Shown: positions 15,962 through 23,569 of the stretch, in pieces
Layout of the letters: each line of letters starts with the position of its first letter
Numbering within the stretch: the first letter of the stretch is position 1
NCBI RefSeq assembly: GCF_000688015.1
Contig: NZ_JIAD01000001.1
Span: 1,798,001 to 1,862,000, forward strand
Direction of reading: 5' to 3'
DNA length: 64,000 nucleotides
Source: Eubacterium sp. AB3007
GTDB taxonomy: Bacteria; Bacillota; Clostridia; Peptostreptococcales; Anaerovoracaceae
Notes under the pieces: model-generated
What the model was told of the DNA's origin: nothing
The model's database searches: none
The model's input: only the letters and a program-made list of their open reading frames with translations
Program-made: the position numbers and the translations under genes

Positions 15962-16520
15962 AATTGATCCGGGCTCATATCGTCCAAGGAAAAGTTTTCC
16001 AAGATGTGGAAGTTTCGACGGATTAGATTCCTTCAGAATTTCGGGTTCGGGCAATCTGAAGGAACTTTTTTGAGCAGTTCCTTCAGGATCTTAATAATGG
16101 GGTTTCCCAAGGAATCAATCAGATCGGTTGTTTCGGCAGATGATGGAAATCTTAAATCTCGGCACAAAGCCATCCAGAGGTTCACGCAAAATGAGCAGTG
16201 CGAAGTCTGCCTGGGAATTGGGCGTTTGTTCTTCGGTTCCTCAAGGTGGAACTTCGCCAGCAAGGCAGCAAGGGATTTCGTCGGTTCAATGATCTCGACG
16301 AAATCATTGAATTGGAAAAATGTCAGCCAAATGACTGATGCCGATCATGCCTGGACCGGATACGATCGCTCGCATTCAGCGGAGCATCTGCCACTGAGTT
16401 CCTCGCCGTCGGTGAGGATTCTTCAGCATGGCGTAGGTGCGTTGTCAAGGGTGGCAAGCGGCTGCGTCTCGCGCTCTCTGCGCGCGAGCGCCTTACTCTC
16501 CCCGCGCGTAGCGCTCCGGT
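15962..16520. other. Non-coding stretch between IS3 copy 2 and hcp
   Basis: Apart from the palindrome at 16028-16086 I see no supportable gene. Open frames crossing it have no ribosome binding site and run into the tandem repeats beyond. Confidence 0.5.
16028..16086. repeat. Single GGAAC/GTTCC palindrome related to the arrays
   Basis: CTGAAGGAAC (16056-16065), TTTTTTGAGCA, then GTTCCTTCAG (16077-16086): perfect 10-bp arms. A further TTCCTTCAG lies at 16028-16036. The layout arm-GGAAC-T(5-6)-spacer-GTTCC-arm is the same as the array 2 unit, but the arm is CTGAA, not TGCAT. CTGAAGGAATGCTC also occurs twice at about 13247 and 13299. Confidence 0.6.
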
Positions 16521-16620
16521 TCCGCGCCGCCCTTATGTCCGCGCGGCCCTTATGTCCGCGCGGCCCTTATGTTCCGCGCCTGCCCTTATGTCCGCGCCGC
16601 CCTTATGTCCGCGCCGCCGC
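16521..16620. repeat. Tandem 17-bp GC-rich repeats at the hcp 3' end
   Basis: TCCGCGC-(C/G)-GCCCTTATG repeats at 16521, 16538, 16555, 16572 (19 bp variant), 16591 and a partial copy at 16608. The array ends 15 bases before the hcp stop codon. The hcp end itself reads GCCTTATG, as if the repeat grew from the gene end. Confidence 0.8.
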
Positions 16621-16634
16621 GCAAGCGGCTTGCC

Positions 16635-18275
16635 TTATGCTTCGCCGAAGAACAGCTTCAGGTCTTCGTCCACGGTGCCGATGCCGGTGATGCCGAAGGT
16701 TTTCACCAGCATGTTCGCCACGTTAGGCGACAGGAAGGCCGGGAGGGTGGGACCCAGGTGGATGTTTTTGACGCCGAGGGAGAGAAGGGCCAGCAGAACG
16801 ATCACTGCCTTCTGCTCGTACCAGGCGATGTTGAAGGCCAGGGGCAGGTCATTGATGTCTTCCAGCCCAAAGATCTCCTGCAGCTTCAAGGCGATGAGGG
16901 CCAGGGAGTAAGAGTCATTGCACTGGCCGGCGTCCAGCACCCTGGGGATGCCGCCGATGTCTCCCAGATCCAGCTTGTTGTACTTATACTTGGCGCAGCC
17001 GGCGGTTAGGATCACCACATCCTTCGGCAGTTTTTCTGCAAATTCCGTGTAGTAGGCCCGGCTCTTCTGGCGGCCATCGCAGCCGGCCATTACTACGAAC
17101 TTGCGGATCGCACCCGATTTCACGGCGTCCACCACCTGGTCCGCCAGGGCGAATACCTGCTCATGAGCGAAGCCGCCCGTGATACTTCCCGTCTCCAGCT
17201 CCGTGGGCGGCGGGCAGGTCCTGGCCTGGGCGATGATGGCGGAGAAATCCTTCTTCTCCCCGTAGGCACCGGGGATATGCTTGCATCCCGGCATCCCCGT
17301 GGCGCCGGTGGTCCAGAGGCGGTCCACGTAGCTGGCGGCCGGGGGCACCACGCAGTTGGTGGTCATCAGGATCGGTCCGTTGAACTTCTGGAACTCCTCC
17401 TTCTGCTTCCACCACGCGTTTCCGTAGTTGCCGGCGAAGTGGGGGTATTTCTTGAAGGCCGGGTAGTAGTGGGCCGGGAGCATCTCGGAATGGGTGTAGA
17501 CATCCACACCCGTGCCGGCGGTCTGTTCCAGCAGCATCTCCAGATCCCTAAGGTCGTGGCCGGAGATGAGGATGCCCGGGTTCTTCCGGACGCCGATGTC
17601 CACGGAAGTGACCTCCGGGTTGCCGTAGGCCTGGGTGTTGGCTTTGTCCAGCAGAGCCATGCCCGCGACGCCGTATTTGCCGGTCTCCAGCGTCAGCGCC
17701 ACCAGCTCCTCTACGCCCAGAGAGTCGTCCAGAGTCTGGGACAAAGCCTTTTGCAGGAAGGCGTCGACCTCCTCATCGTCCTGGAGCAGGGCGTTGGCGT
17801 GCTTGGAGTAGGCGGCTAGCCCTTTCAGGCCGTAGGTGATCAGCTCGCGCAGGGAGCGGATGTCTTCGTTCTCTGTGGAGAGGACGCCCACCGTGGCGGC
17901 TTTGGCATCGAACGAGGATGCGGGAGCGGCCCAGGTGGCGGCTTCCGGCAGGCCCGACGCGTCGCTCAGCTCCGCCAGCAGGCGCTGCTTCAGGGACAAA
18001 GTCTTCTGCACGGACTCCATGATGGACGCCCGGTCAAAATTGGCGTTGGTGATGGTCGTGAACAGGTTCAGGGTGACCAGGTGGTTCACCTCCGGGCTCA
18101 CCGGCTTACCCTCCGCCCTTAGCCGGGTGGTCACCGCGGAAAGGCCCTTGGTCACGTAGACCAGCAGGTCCTGCATGGCCGCGACGTCCGGTTTCTTGCC
18201 GCAGACACCGGAGACGGTGCAGCCCTTGCAGCCGGCGGTCTCCTGACACTGAAAACAAAACATCTGATTATTCAT
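16635..18275 (-). CDS. hcp: Hybrid cluster protein (hydroxylamine reductase), class I
   Basis: 546 residues. The N-terminus has the Cys pattern C-x2-C-x8-C-x5-C (C7, C10, C19, C25), the class I signature that binds a [4Fe-4S] cluster in anaerobes. Downstream motifs for the hybrid Fe-S-O cluster are visible: [57 protein letters not shown] and [10 protein letters not shown]. The enzyme reduces nitric oxide to nitrous oxide, or hydroxylamine to ammonia, in nitrosative stress. AAGGAGGTACGATCG before the ATG at 18275 rules out the longer frame. It is divergent from the DUF975 gene. Length and motifs are complete, so it should be functional. Confidence 0.96.
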   Translation of the reverse strand: MNNQMFCFQCQETAGCKGCTVSGVCGKKPDVAAMQDLLVYVTKGLSAVTTRLRAEGKPVSPEVNHLVTLNLFTTITNANFDRASIMESVQKTLSLKQRLLAELSDASGLPEAATWAAPASSFDAKAATVGVLSTENEDIRSLRELITYGLKGLAAYSKHANALLQDDEEVDAFLQKALSQTLDDSLGVEELVALTLETGKYGVAGMALLDKANTQAYGNPEVTSVDIGVRKNPGILISGHDLRDLEMLLEQTAGTGVDVYTHSEMLPAHYYPAFKKYPHFAGNYGNAWWKQKEEFQKFNGPILMTTNCVVPPAASYVDRLWTTGATGMPGCKHIPGAYGEKKDFSAIIAQARTCPPPTELETGSITGGFAHEQVFALADQVVDAVKSGAIRKFVVMAGCDGRQKSRAYYTEFAEKLPKDVVILTAGCAKYKYNKLDLGDIGGIPRVLDAGQCNDSYSLALIALKLQEIFGLEDINDLPLAFNIAWYEQKAVIVLLALLSLGVKNIHLGPTLPAFLSPNVANMLVKTFGITGIGTVDEDLKLFFGEA

Positions 18276-18358
18276 CGATCGTACCTCCTTGTTATTTTTG
18301 AACACAGTGTAGCATAATGGGCGGGGTCTGTCTGTAGTTTGAACCACGTTTTGCCGAT

Positions 18359-18387
18359 TTGACGGATTCTCCCAAGTGTGTTAGAAT
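18359..18387 (+). promoter_or_regulatory. Sigma-A type promoter of the DUF975 gene
   Basis: TTGACG (18359-18364), 17-base spacer, TAGAAT (18382-18387), about 40 bases before the start codon at 18428. Confidence 0.7.
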
Positions 18388-18427
18388 TGAACGCGATATC
18401 AATTTTTCCAAAGGGAGGTATTATATT

Positions 18428-19135
18428 ATGTGGACTATCACTGAAATGAAGGAACGAGGAAAGGCAGCGTTCAAGGCGAACTACTGGCCCAGCGTGCTTT
18501 GTGCGTTTCTGCTCATGCTGCTGGCGGGCGGCACCAGCGTGTCGATCAACGCGACCAAGCAGCAGCCCGAGTATTCGACCGAGGACATCAACAACATGAT
18601 GAATGGCATGACACCGGAGCAGCAGCTGGCAACGGCGGGCATTTTCACCGGTGTCGTTCTGGTGATCATCGCGGTGGCCGTGGTGCTGCAGATCTTCCTG
18701 TTCAACCCGCTGAATGTGGGCTGCATAGGGTTCTTCAAGGAGAACGTCAAGAGCGGCGGCCAGGGAGACCTGGGCGTTATCAAGAGCGGTTTCCAGAGCT
18801 ATGGACGGACATTCCTGACCATGTTCCTGAAGGATCTGTTCCTGGTGCTGTGGACGCTCCTGTTCATCATCCCGGGATTCATCAAGGCGTATTCCTACCG
18901 CATGGTGCCCTACATCATTCGGGACAATCCGGAGCTTTCACCGACAGAGGTCATCACCCGCTCCAGAGAGATGATGAACGGGCACAAGCTGAACACCTTT
19001 CTGCTCGACCTGTCCTTCATTGGCTGGATCATCCTAGGCAGCATCACCTGCGGATTGGTGCAGATCTTCTGGACCGGTCCGTACATGTCCAACACCAACG
19101 CAGCGCTGTACCTGCGGCTTTCCCAGCAGGCATAG
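18428..19135 (+). CDS. DUF975-family integral membrane protein
   Basis: 235 residues. It opens with WTITEMKERGKAAFKANYW, the DUF975 signature (RxxAkxxLkgnyw), then has about five hydrophobic segments (about 20-40, 75-100, 135-160, 190-215). A conserved LFIIPGFIKAYSYRMVPYI segment is followed by SREMMNGHK. Such proteins are common in Clostridia and have no established biochemical role. AAGGGAGGTATTATATT precedes the ATG. It has its own promoter and terminator. Family assignment is good; function is unknown. Confidence 0.88.
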   Translation: MWTITEMKERGKAAFKANYWPSVLCAFLLMLLAGGTSVSINATKQQPEYSTEDINNMMNGMTPEQQLATAGIFTGVVLVIIAVAVVLQIFLFNPLNVGCIGFFKENVKSGGQGDLGVIKSGFQSYGRTFLTMFLKDLFLVLWTLLFIIPGFIKAYSYRMVPYIIRDNPELSPTEVITRSREMMNGHKLNTFLLDLSFIGWIILGSITCGLVQIFWTGPYMSNTNAALYLRLSQQA

Positions 19136-19146
19136 CCAGCTCACGC

Positions 19147-19194
19147 ATGGCGGCTACCCCGCGCCTATCGGCGCGGGTTTTTTGGTGGCACAAA
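19147..19194 (+). repeat. 48-bp terminator cassette, copy 1
   Basis: ATGGCGGCTACCCCGCGCC and the following terminator through GGTGGCACAAA match 20585-20632 at 46 of 48 positions. The two copies flank the ATPase gene as direct repeats. Confidence 0.8.
19158..19183 (+). terminator. Rho-independent terminator after the DUF975 gene
   Basis: CCCGCGCC and GGCGCGGG form an 8-bp stem with loop TATC, followed by six T residues. Confidence 0.92.
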
Positions 19195-19254
19195 TCACTG
19201 GTCGCGGACGCTGTTGCCAGAAAAATGCAAAATAGACTTATTAAACTTAATAAA

Positions 19255-19296
19255 AAATGTCAAGTTTACAAAGTGTATTTTGCAAACTTGACATTT
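19255..19296 (+). promoter_or_regulatory. Large inverted repeat upstream of the ATPase gene
   Basis: AAATGTCAAGTTT (19255-19267) and AAACTTGACATTT (19284-19296) are perfect 13-bp arms around a 16-base centre. The right arm includes TTGACA. It lies about 45 bases before the start codon, a plausible operator or RNA hairpin controlling this gene. Confidence 0.55.
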
Positions 19297-19341
19297 TGGT
19301 GACAGTATAGTAAACTTATTTTGCAAAAGGAGGTGTGAGTT

Positions 19342-20547
19342 ATGCATGCCCTTATCAAACGTCCGGTCTATATGGAACAGCTTATCAGCTTCCGGGAAAA
19401 ACAGCTTATAAAAGTAGTGACAGGGATCCGCCGCTGCGGAAAATCAACTTTGTTTGATTTATACTGTGAGTATCTGCGTAAGGATGGCGTCGGGGAAGAT
19501 CAGATCATCCGTATCAATCTTGAAGACCCTGAGTATTTCGAGATACAGGATTATAAGCAACTCTACGATCTGGTTAACGGGCGTCTGATCCCCGACAAAA
19601 TGAATTATATCTTCATCGATGAAGTACAGACAGTTCCGGATTTTCAGAAGGCGGTGGATGGTCTGCTTCTCAAGCCAACCTGTGATGTGTATATCACGGG
19701 GTCAAACGCCTATATGCTGTCCGGCGAGTTGGCGACCCTTCTCTCCGGTCGTTATGTTGAGATCAAGATGCTGCCCCTTTCCTTTAAGGAATACATATCC
19801 GCATCGGAAGATGATACGGATCTGCAAATGAAGTACCAACGCTATATTCAGAATGGATCGTTCCCCTATATTCTGCAATTATCCCGCCGCCGGGATATCC
19901 GTGCATATCTGGAAGGAATCTATACTTCCATTGTCCTGAAAGACGTCGTTGCAAGGCATCATATATCCGATGCCGGGATGCTCGATAGTGTGATCCGCTT
20001 TATGTTTGACAACATTGGCAATCTGTGCTCCGCAACCAGGATCGCGAACACCATGACCTCCAATGGGCGCAAGATCTCTGCGCCTACGGTGGAAAACTAC
20101 CTCTCCGCGCTTGTTGACAGTTTTGTCCTTTACAAGGTAGGTAGATATGATGTGAAAGGGAAGCAGTACCTTACGACCGGCAGCAAGTATTATCTCTCCG
20201 ACATTGGTTTGCGCTACTATCTGCTTGGCAGCAGGCGGGTCGATCTGGGGCATATTCTGGAAAATGTCGTATACCTGGAACTGCTGCGTCGGGGCTATGA
20301 AATACACATTGGAAAGGTTGGGTCAGCAGAGGTTGATTTTGTTGCAATAGGTGACGAGGGGGAAGAATACTATCAGGTGGCGTACACTGTAATTGACGCC
20401 GACGGCAAAACCCTCGCACGTGAGCTTGCGCCGTTGGAAAGTATCAAGGATCATAATCCGAAATACCTGATCACCATGGATTTTGTTCCAATGACTTCTC
20501 ACAATGGAATCAAACAGATCAACGCCTTGGAATGGTTGCTGCGCTAA
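19342..20547 (+). CDS. AAA-family ATPase with DUF4143 domain
   Basis: 401 residues. Walker A GIRRCGKST (28-36), Walker B YIFIDEVQ (about 90-97), sensor-like YITGSNAYMLSGE, then LSGRYVEIKMLPLSFKEY, all standard for the AAA_14/DUF4143 group. The C-terminal DUF4143 part has EVDFVAIGDEGEEYYQVAY, reminiscent of a PD-(D/E)XK nuclease-like fold. The family is abundant in anaerobes and its role is unproven. AAAGGAGGTGTGAGTT precedes the ATG at 19342. The gene is more AT-rich than its neighbours and is bracketed by a duplicated terminator cassette, suggesting insertion as a module. Confidence 0.88.
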   Translation: MHALIKRPVYMEQLISFREKQLIKVVTGIRRCGKSTLFDLYCEYLRKDGVGEDQIIRINLEDPEYFEIQDYKQLYDLVNGRLIPDKMNYIFIDEVQTVPDFQKAVDGLLLKPTCDVYITGSNAYMLSGELATLLSGRYVEIKMLPLSFKEYISASEDDTDLQMKYQRYIQNGSFPYILQLSRRRDIRAYLEGIYTSIVLKDVVARHHISDAGMLDSVIRFMFDNIGNLCSATRIANTMTSNGRKISAPTVENYLSALVDSFVLYKVGRYDVKGKQYLTTGSKYYLSDIGLRYYLLGSRRVDLGHILENVVYLELLRRGYEIHIGKVGSAEVDFVAIGDEGEEYYQVAYTVIDADGKTLARELAPLESIKDHNPKYLITMDFVPMTSHNGIKQINALEWLLR

Positions 20548-20584
20548 CTGTGTTGCGCGAAACCTCCTAACGTCCCCGCACGGT

Positions 20585-20632
20585 ATGGCGGTTACCCCGC
20601 GCCCATCGGCGCGGGTTTTTTGGTGGCACAAA
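20585..20632 (+). repeat. 48-bp terminator cassette, copy 2
   Basis: Second direct copy of the cassette at 19147-19194, with two mismatches (T for C, C for T). Confidence 0.8.
20596..20621 (+). terminator. Rho-independent terminator after the ATPase gene
   Basis: CCCGCGCC and GGCGCGGG stem with loop CATC, followed by six T residues; near-identical to the one at 19158. Confidence 0.92.
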
Positions 20633-20701
20633 GCCTTCACCCCGCCTTAAAAAATCATTTCTATAATATATATCTATTTTTATCCATTTTCTTATGATCT
20701 G

Positions 20702-20730
20702 TTGACCTAATATTTTCGTTATGATAGAAT
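20702..20730 (+). promoter_or_regulatory. Promoter of the polysaccharide locus
   Basis: TTGACC (20702-20707), 17-base spacer, TAGAAT (20725-20730). Transcription would begin near 20737, after the ATG at 20734. This favours the start codon at 20767. Confidence 0.7.
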
Positions 20731-20766
20731 TATATGACGCATTTTGAGAGAAAGAAGGAACGAGGA

Positions 20767-22830
20767 ATGCCGCACACCAAGCGGGTATCAGACAAGTCAG
20801 ATCAGGATCAACAGAACCAACGCCGTGGGCTAGAGCACTGGCAGTGGGTCACCGCCTACCTCGTTGTATACGATGCGCTGGCTGTGACCTTTTCTTTTTT
20901 CTTTGCGCTGCTGTTGCGGTTTGACCTGCGGATCTCCCTGATCCCCCAGATCTACCTGGAGGCTTTTTTGCGGTTCGCACCTATCTACGCCATCCTCAGT
21001 GTGGCGGTATTTTGGGTGCTGAAACTATACAAGAGTATCTGGCGGTTCGCCAGTTTCCGGGAACTACAGCGGGTGACCATGGCCACTGTCGTCACGGGGG
21101 TCCTTCACATCGTAGGGATCACCCTGCTGTACAAGCGTATGCCCGTTTCCTACTACATCATCGGGATCGTCGTCCAGTTCGTGATGATCGTCAGCATCCG
21201 GTTCGCCTATCGTTTTGTGCTTCTGCTACGGAACAGCCGCCACAAGCAGGATGCCAACAACGCCATGATCGTGGGCGCGGGCGCCGCCGGAACCCTGCTC
21301 CTTAGGGAGCTGAGGCGGGCCCCTGAGGTTACCGACGAGGTCCGGTGTTTCGTCGACGACAACCAGAACAAGTGGGGACGCACCATCGACAATGTGGAAG
21401 TGGTGGGCGGCCGCTACGAGATCCCTCGAGCGGTGGAGAAGTACCGCATCAGCAAGATCTACGTGGCCCTGCCCAGCATCTCCGGACAGGAGCGGAAGCA
21501 GATCCTGGACATCTGCAAGGTGACGGACTGCGAGCTCATGACCCTGCCGGGCGTATATCAGCTGGCCCTCGGCAAGGTGACCGTCAGCGACCTGAAGAAG
21601 GTCGAGGTAGAGGATCTGCTTGGCCGGGAGCCCGTCAAGATGAAGTCCCGGGAGCTTCGGGAGTCCCTGGAGGGGAAGACCGTCCTCATTACCGGCGGAG
21701 GCGGAAGCATCGGCAGCGAGCTCTGCCGCCAGGTAGCCGCCGTGGAGAACCTGAAACGGCTGATCATATTCGATATCTACGAGAACAACGCTCACGCCAT
21801 CAAGCTGGAGCTTTCCGACAAGTACCCGGATCTGGATCTGGTGGTGCTCATCGGATCGGTCCGCAACAGCCGCCGCATCAAGCAAGTGATGCGGGACTAC
21901 CGCCCGGACATCGTCTTCCACGCGGCCGCCCACAAGCACGTGCCGCTGATGGAGGACAGCCCCTGCGAGGCCATCAAGAACAACGCCATCGGCACTTACT
22001 ACACGGCCTTCGCCGCCATGGCTTACGGCGTGCGCAAGTTCGTCCTGATCTCTACGGACAAAGCCGTCAACCCCGTGAACGTCATGGGTGCCAGCAAGCG
22101 GCTGTGCGAGATGATCGTCCAGACCTTTGCACGGAAAATCGAGAAGGGCTGCGCCTCGGAGCTTCCTGACCTGCACGCCCACACCGGGACCAACCGGGAG
22201 GATATCGACAACCTGGTGATCCCCGACCGACCCGCCACCGAGTTCGTGGCCGTCCGGTTCGGCAACGTGCTGGGGAGCAACGGCTCCGTGATCCCCCGCT
22301 TCCGCGAGCAAATCGCCGCGGGCGGGCCCGTCACCGTGACCCACCCGGATATCATCCGGTATTTCATGACCATCCCAGAGGCCGCAGCCCTGGTCCTCAC
22401 CGCCTCCACGTTTGGAGGTGGAGGGCATATATTCGTTCTGGACATGGGTACGCCGGTCAAGATCGACGAGCTGGCCCGGAACATGATCCTGCTGTCCGGG
22501 CACAAGCCTGACGTGGACATCCAGATCATCTACACCGGTCTCCGCCCCGGAGAGAAGCTCTACGAGGAACGCCTCATGGACGAGGAAGGCCTGACCAGCA
22601 CCCGGAACGAGCTGATCAACATCGGCCGTCCCCTGGAGTTTGACGAGGACGCCTTCGTCACCCAGCTCCAGGGCCTGATGGAAGCCGCCTACGACGACCG
22701 GGAGGAGGACATCCGCCACCTGATAGCCGAGGTAGTTCCCTCCTACCACCCCGCGGGCAGACATGGTACCGAGTTCAAGGGGAATGCCTATCTGGCGCAG
22801 AGGAAGGCGATGGAGAAGAAGGTACAGTAG
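20767..22830 (+). CDS. Membrane-bound FlaA1/CapD-type UDP-sugar 4,6-dehydratase
   Basis: 687 residues. The first about 160 hold four membrane segments. A Rossmann-like domain follows (MIVGAGAAGTLLLREL, about residue 165). From about residue 300 comes an extended SDR domain with NAD motif TGGGGSIGSEL, FHAAAHKHVPLMED and the catalytic region STDKAVNPVNVMGASKRL, where Met replaces the usual Tyr of YxxxK, as in FlaA1/WbpM. These enzymes remove water from UDP-N-acetylglucosamine to give a 4-keto-6-deoxy sugar for bacillosamine- or fucosamine-type residues. AAGGA seven bases before the ATG and the promoter position pick 20767 over 20734. GC-rich. A decayed paralogue lies 0.7 kb downstream. Confidence 0.92.
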   Translation: MPHTKRVSDKSDQDQQNQRRGLEHWQWVTAYLVVYDALAVTFSFFFALLLRFDLRISLIPQIYLEAFLRFAPIYAILSVAVFWVLKLYKSIWRFASFRELQRVTMATVVTGVLHIVGITLLYKRMPVSYYIIGIVVQFVMIVSIRFAYRFVLLLRNSRHKQDANNAMIVGAGAAGTLLLRELRRAPEVTDEVRCFVDDNQNKWGRTIDNVEVVGGRYEIPRAVEKYRISKIYVALPSISGQERKQILDICKVTDCELMTLPGVYQLALGKVTVSDLKKVEVEDLLGREPVKMKSRELRESLEGKTVLITGGGGSIGSELCRQVAAVENLKRLIIFDIYENNAHAIKLELSDKYPDLDLVVLIGSVRNSRRIKQVMRDYRPDIVFHAAAHKHVPLMEDSPCEAIKNNAIGTYYTAFAAMAYGVRKFVLISTDKAVNPVNVMGASKRLCEMIVQTFARKIEKGCASELPDLHAHTGTNREDIDNLVIPDRPATEFVAVRFGNVLGSNGSVIPRFREQIAAGGPVTVTHPDIIRYFMTIPEAAALVLTASTFGGGGHIFVLDMGTPVKIDELARNMILLSGHKPDVDIQIIYTGLRPGEKLYEERLMDEEGLTSTRNELINIGRPLEFDEDAFVTQLQGLMEAAYDDREEDIRHLIAEVVPSYHPAGRHGTEFKGNAYLAQRKAMEKKVQ

Positions 22831-22867
22831 CCAACACTCGTGCGGCGGATGGAACCTCTGAGAGCAT

Positions 22868-23200
22868 CTATTCCTTCGGCATCCCATATTCTCGTCTCAT
22901 CGCTTCAGCGGAGACTACCCATTGCTTGTCAAATTTACAGATATCCTGTCCATTGACAAGCTTGCCATTGTGATACAGTTCATCACAGGCGATATCGATG
23001 TCATCGTTCCAGACGACGCCATATCTTCCGAGATCGATCGCTGCGGAATAGTAGAGTTCCGGATGATCTCGCAGCGGCGAGATCATCGGATAGCGTTCAA
23101 ACAGCAGCTTCATGTCATACTGCTTGGTCACGCCATCGGCGAACTGCACATTCAGAACATAGTCCGGCAACGGTATCATATTCTTGATTTTGTGAAACAT
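22868..23200 (-). CDS. DUF2442-domain protein
   Basis: 110 residues. The layout is that of DUF2442: LNVQFADGVTKQYDMKLLFE, then YYSAAIDLGRYGVVWNDDIDIACDELY at the end of the domain. Such small proteins are commonly encoded beside DUF4160 proteins and have been suggested to be toxin-antitoxin-like pairs, without proof. Here a DUF4160 gene lies immediately upstream, 14 bases away, but is frameshifted. AGGAGGTTTAGC precedes the ATG at 23200. The pair interrupts the two dehydratase copies and runs opposite to the polysaccharide genes. Confidence 0.8.
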   Translation of the reverse strand: MFHKIKNMIPLPDYVLNVQFADGVTKQYDMKLLFERYPMISPLRDHPELYYSAAIDLGRYGVVWNDDIDIACDELYHNGKLVNGQDICKFDKQWVVSAEAMRREYGMPKE

Positions 23201-23214
23201 GCTAAACCTCCTGT

Positions 23215-23453
23215 TTATTCGAGAGGAGCTATCTTACAAAACTCCTGGCTGTCCCATATAGTCATGAGATTAGCGCTGTTGATGCTGATCCATTCTCTGA
23301 CCATAGACAAAGCCTTGGGCGGAAGATCTCCCTCGAGGATGATCCCATCCTGAATGGTGACTTCCGCAGTATGCTCCCCGTTTTCAACGATGTCACGATA
23401 CCGTGAAAATGTCGATCGGATTCACGACTGTTAGATAGATAATACATCATCAC
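23215..23453 (-). pseudogene. DUF4160-domain protein, frameshifted
   Basis: The 5' part reads MMYYLSNSRESDRHFH, matching the DUF4160 opening (MYY...PHFH). The frame is lost just after HFH, and the rest continues in another frame as RYRDIVENGEHTAEVTIQDG, ILEGDLPPKALSMVREWI and finally KIAPLE before the stop at 23215. One indel near 23395-23405 explains both halves. The intact version would be about 85 residues, typical for the family. Its partner DUF2442 remains open downstream. Confidence 0.7.
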
Positions 23454-23569
23454 TATATGCAGACCATCCTCAGCTGGCTGAGGAATTCCTGCGTCGGGCG
23501 GGAGGGCGGTTCAGAGGCCTGTATTATGTGGACAAGATCCTTTACGAGACAGACACGCATGTCCAGGAC

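Noticed and set aside
21226..22887. 553-codon minus-strand frame opposite the dehydratase
   Set aside because: The plus strand carries all SDR motifs; the shadow has no start signal or family.
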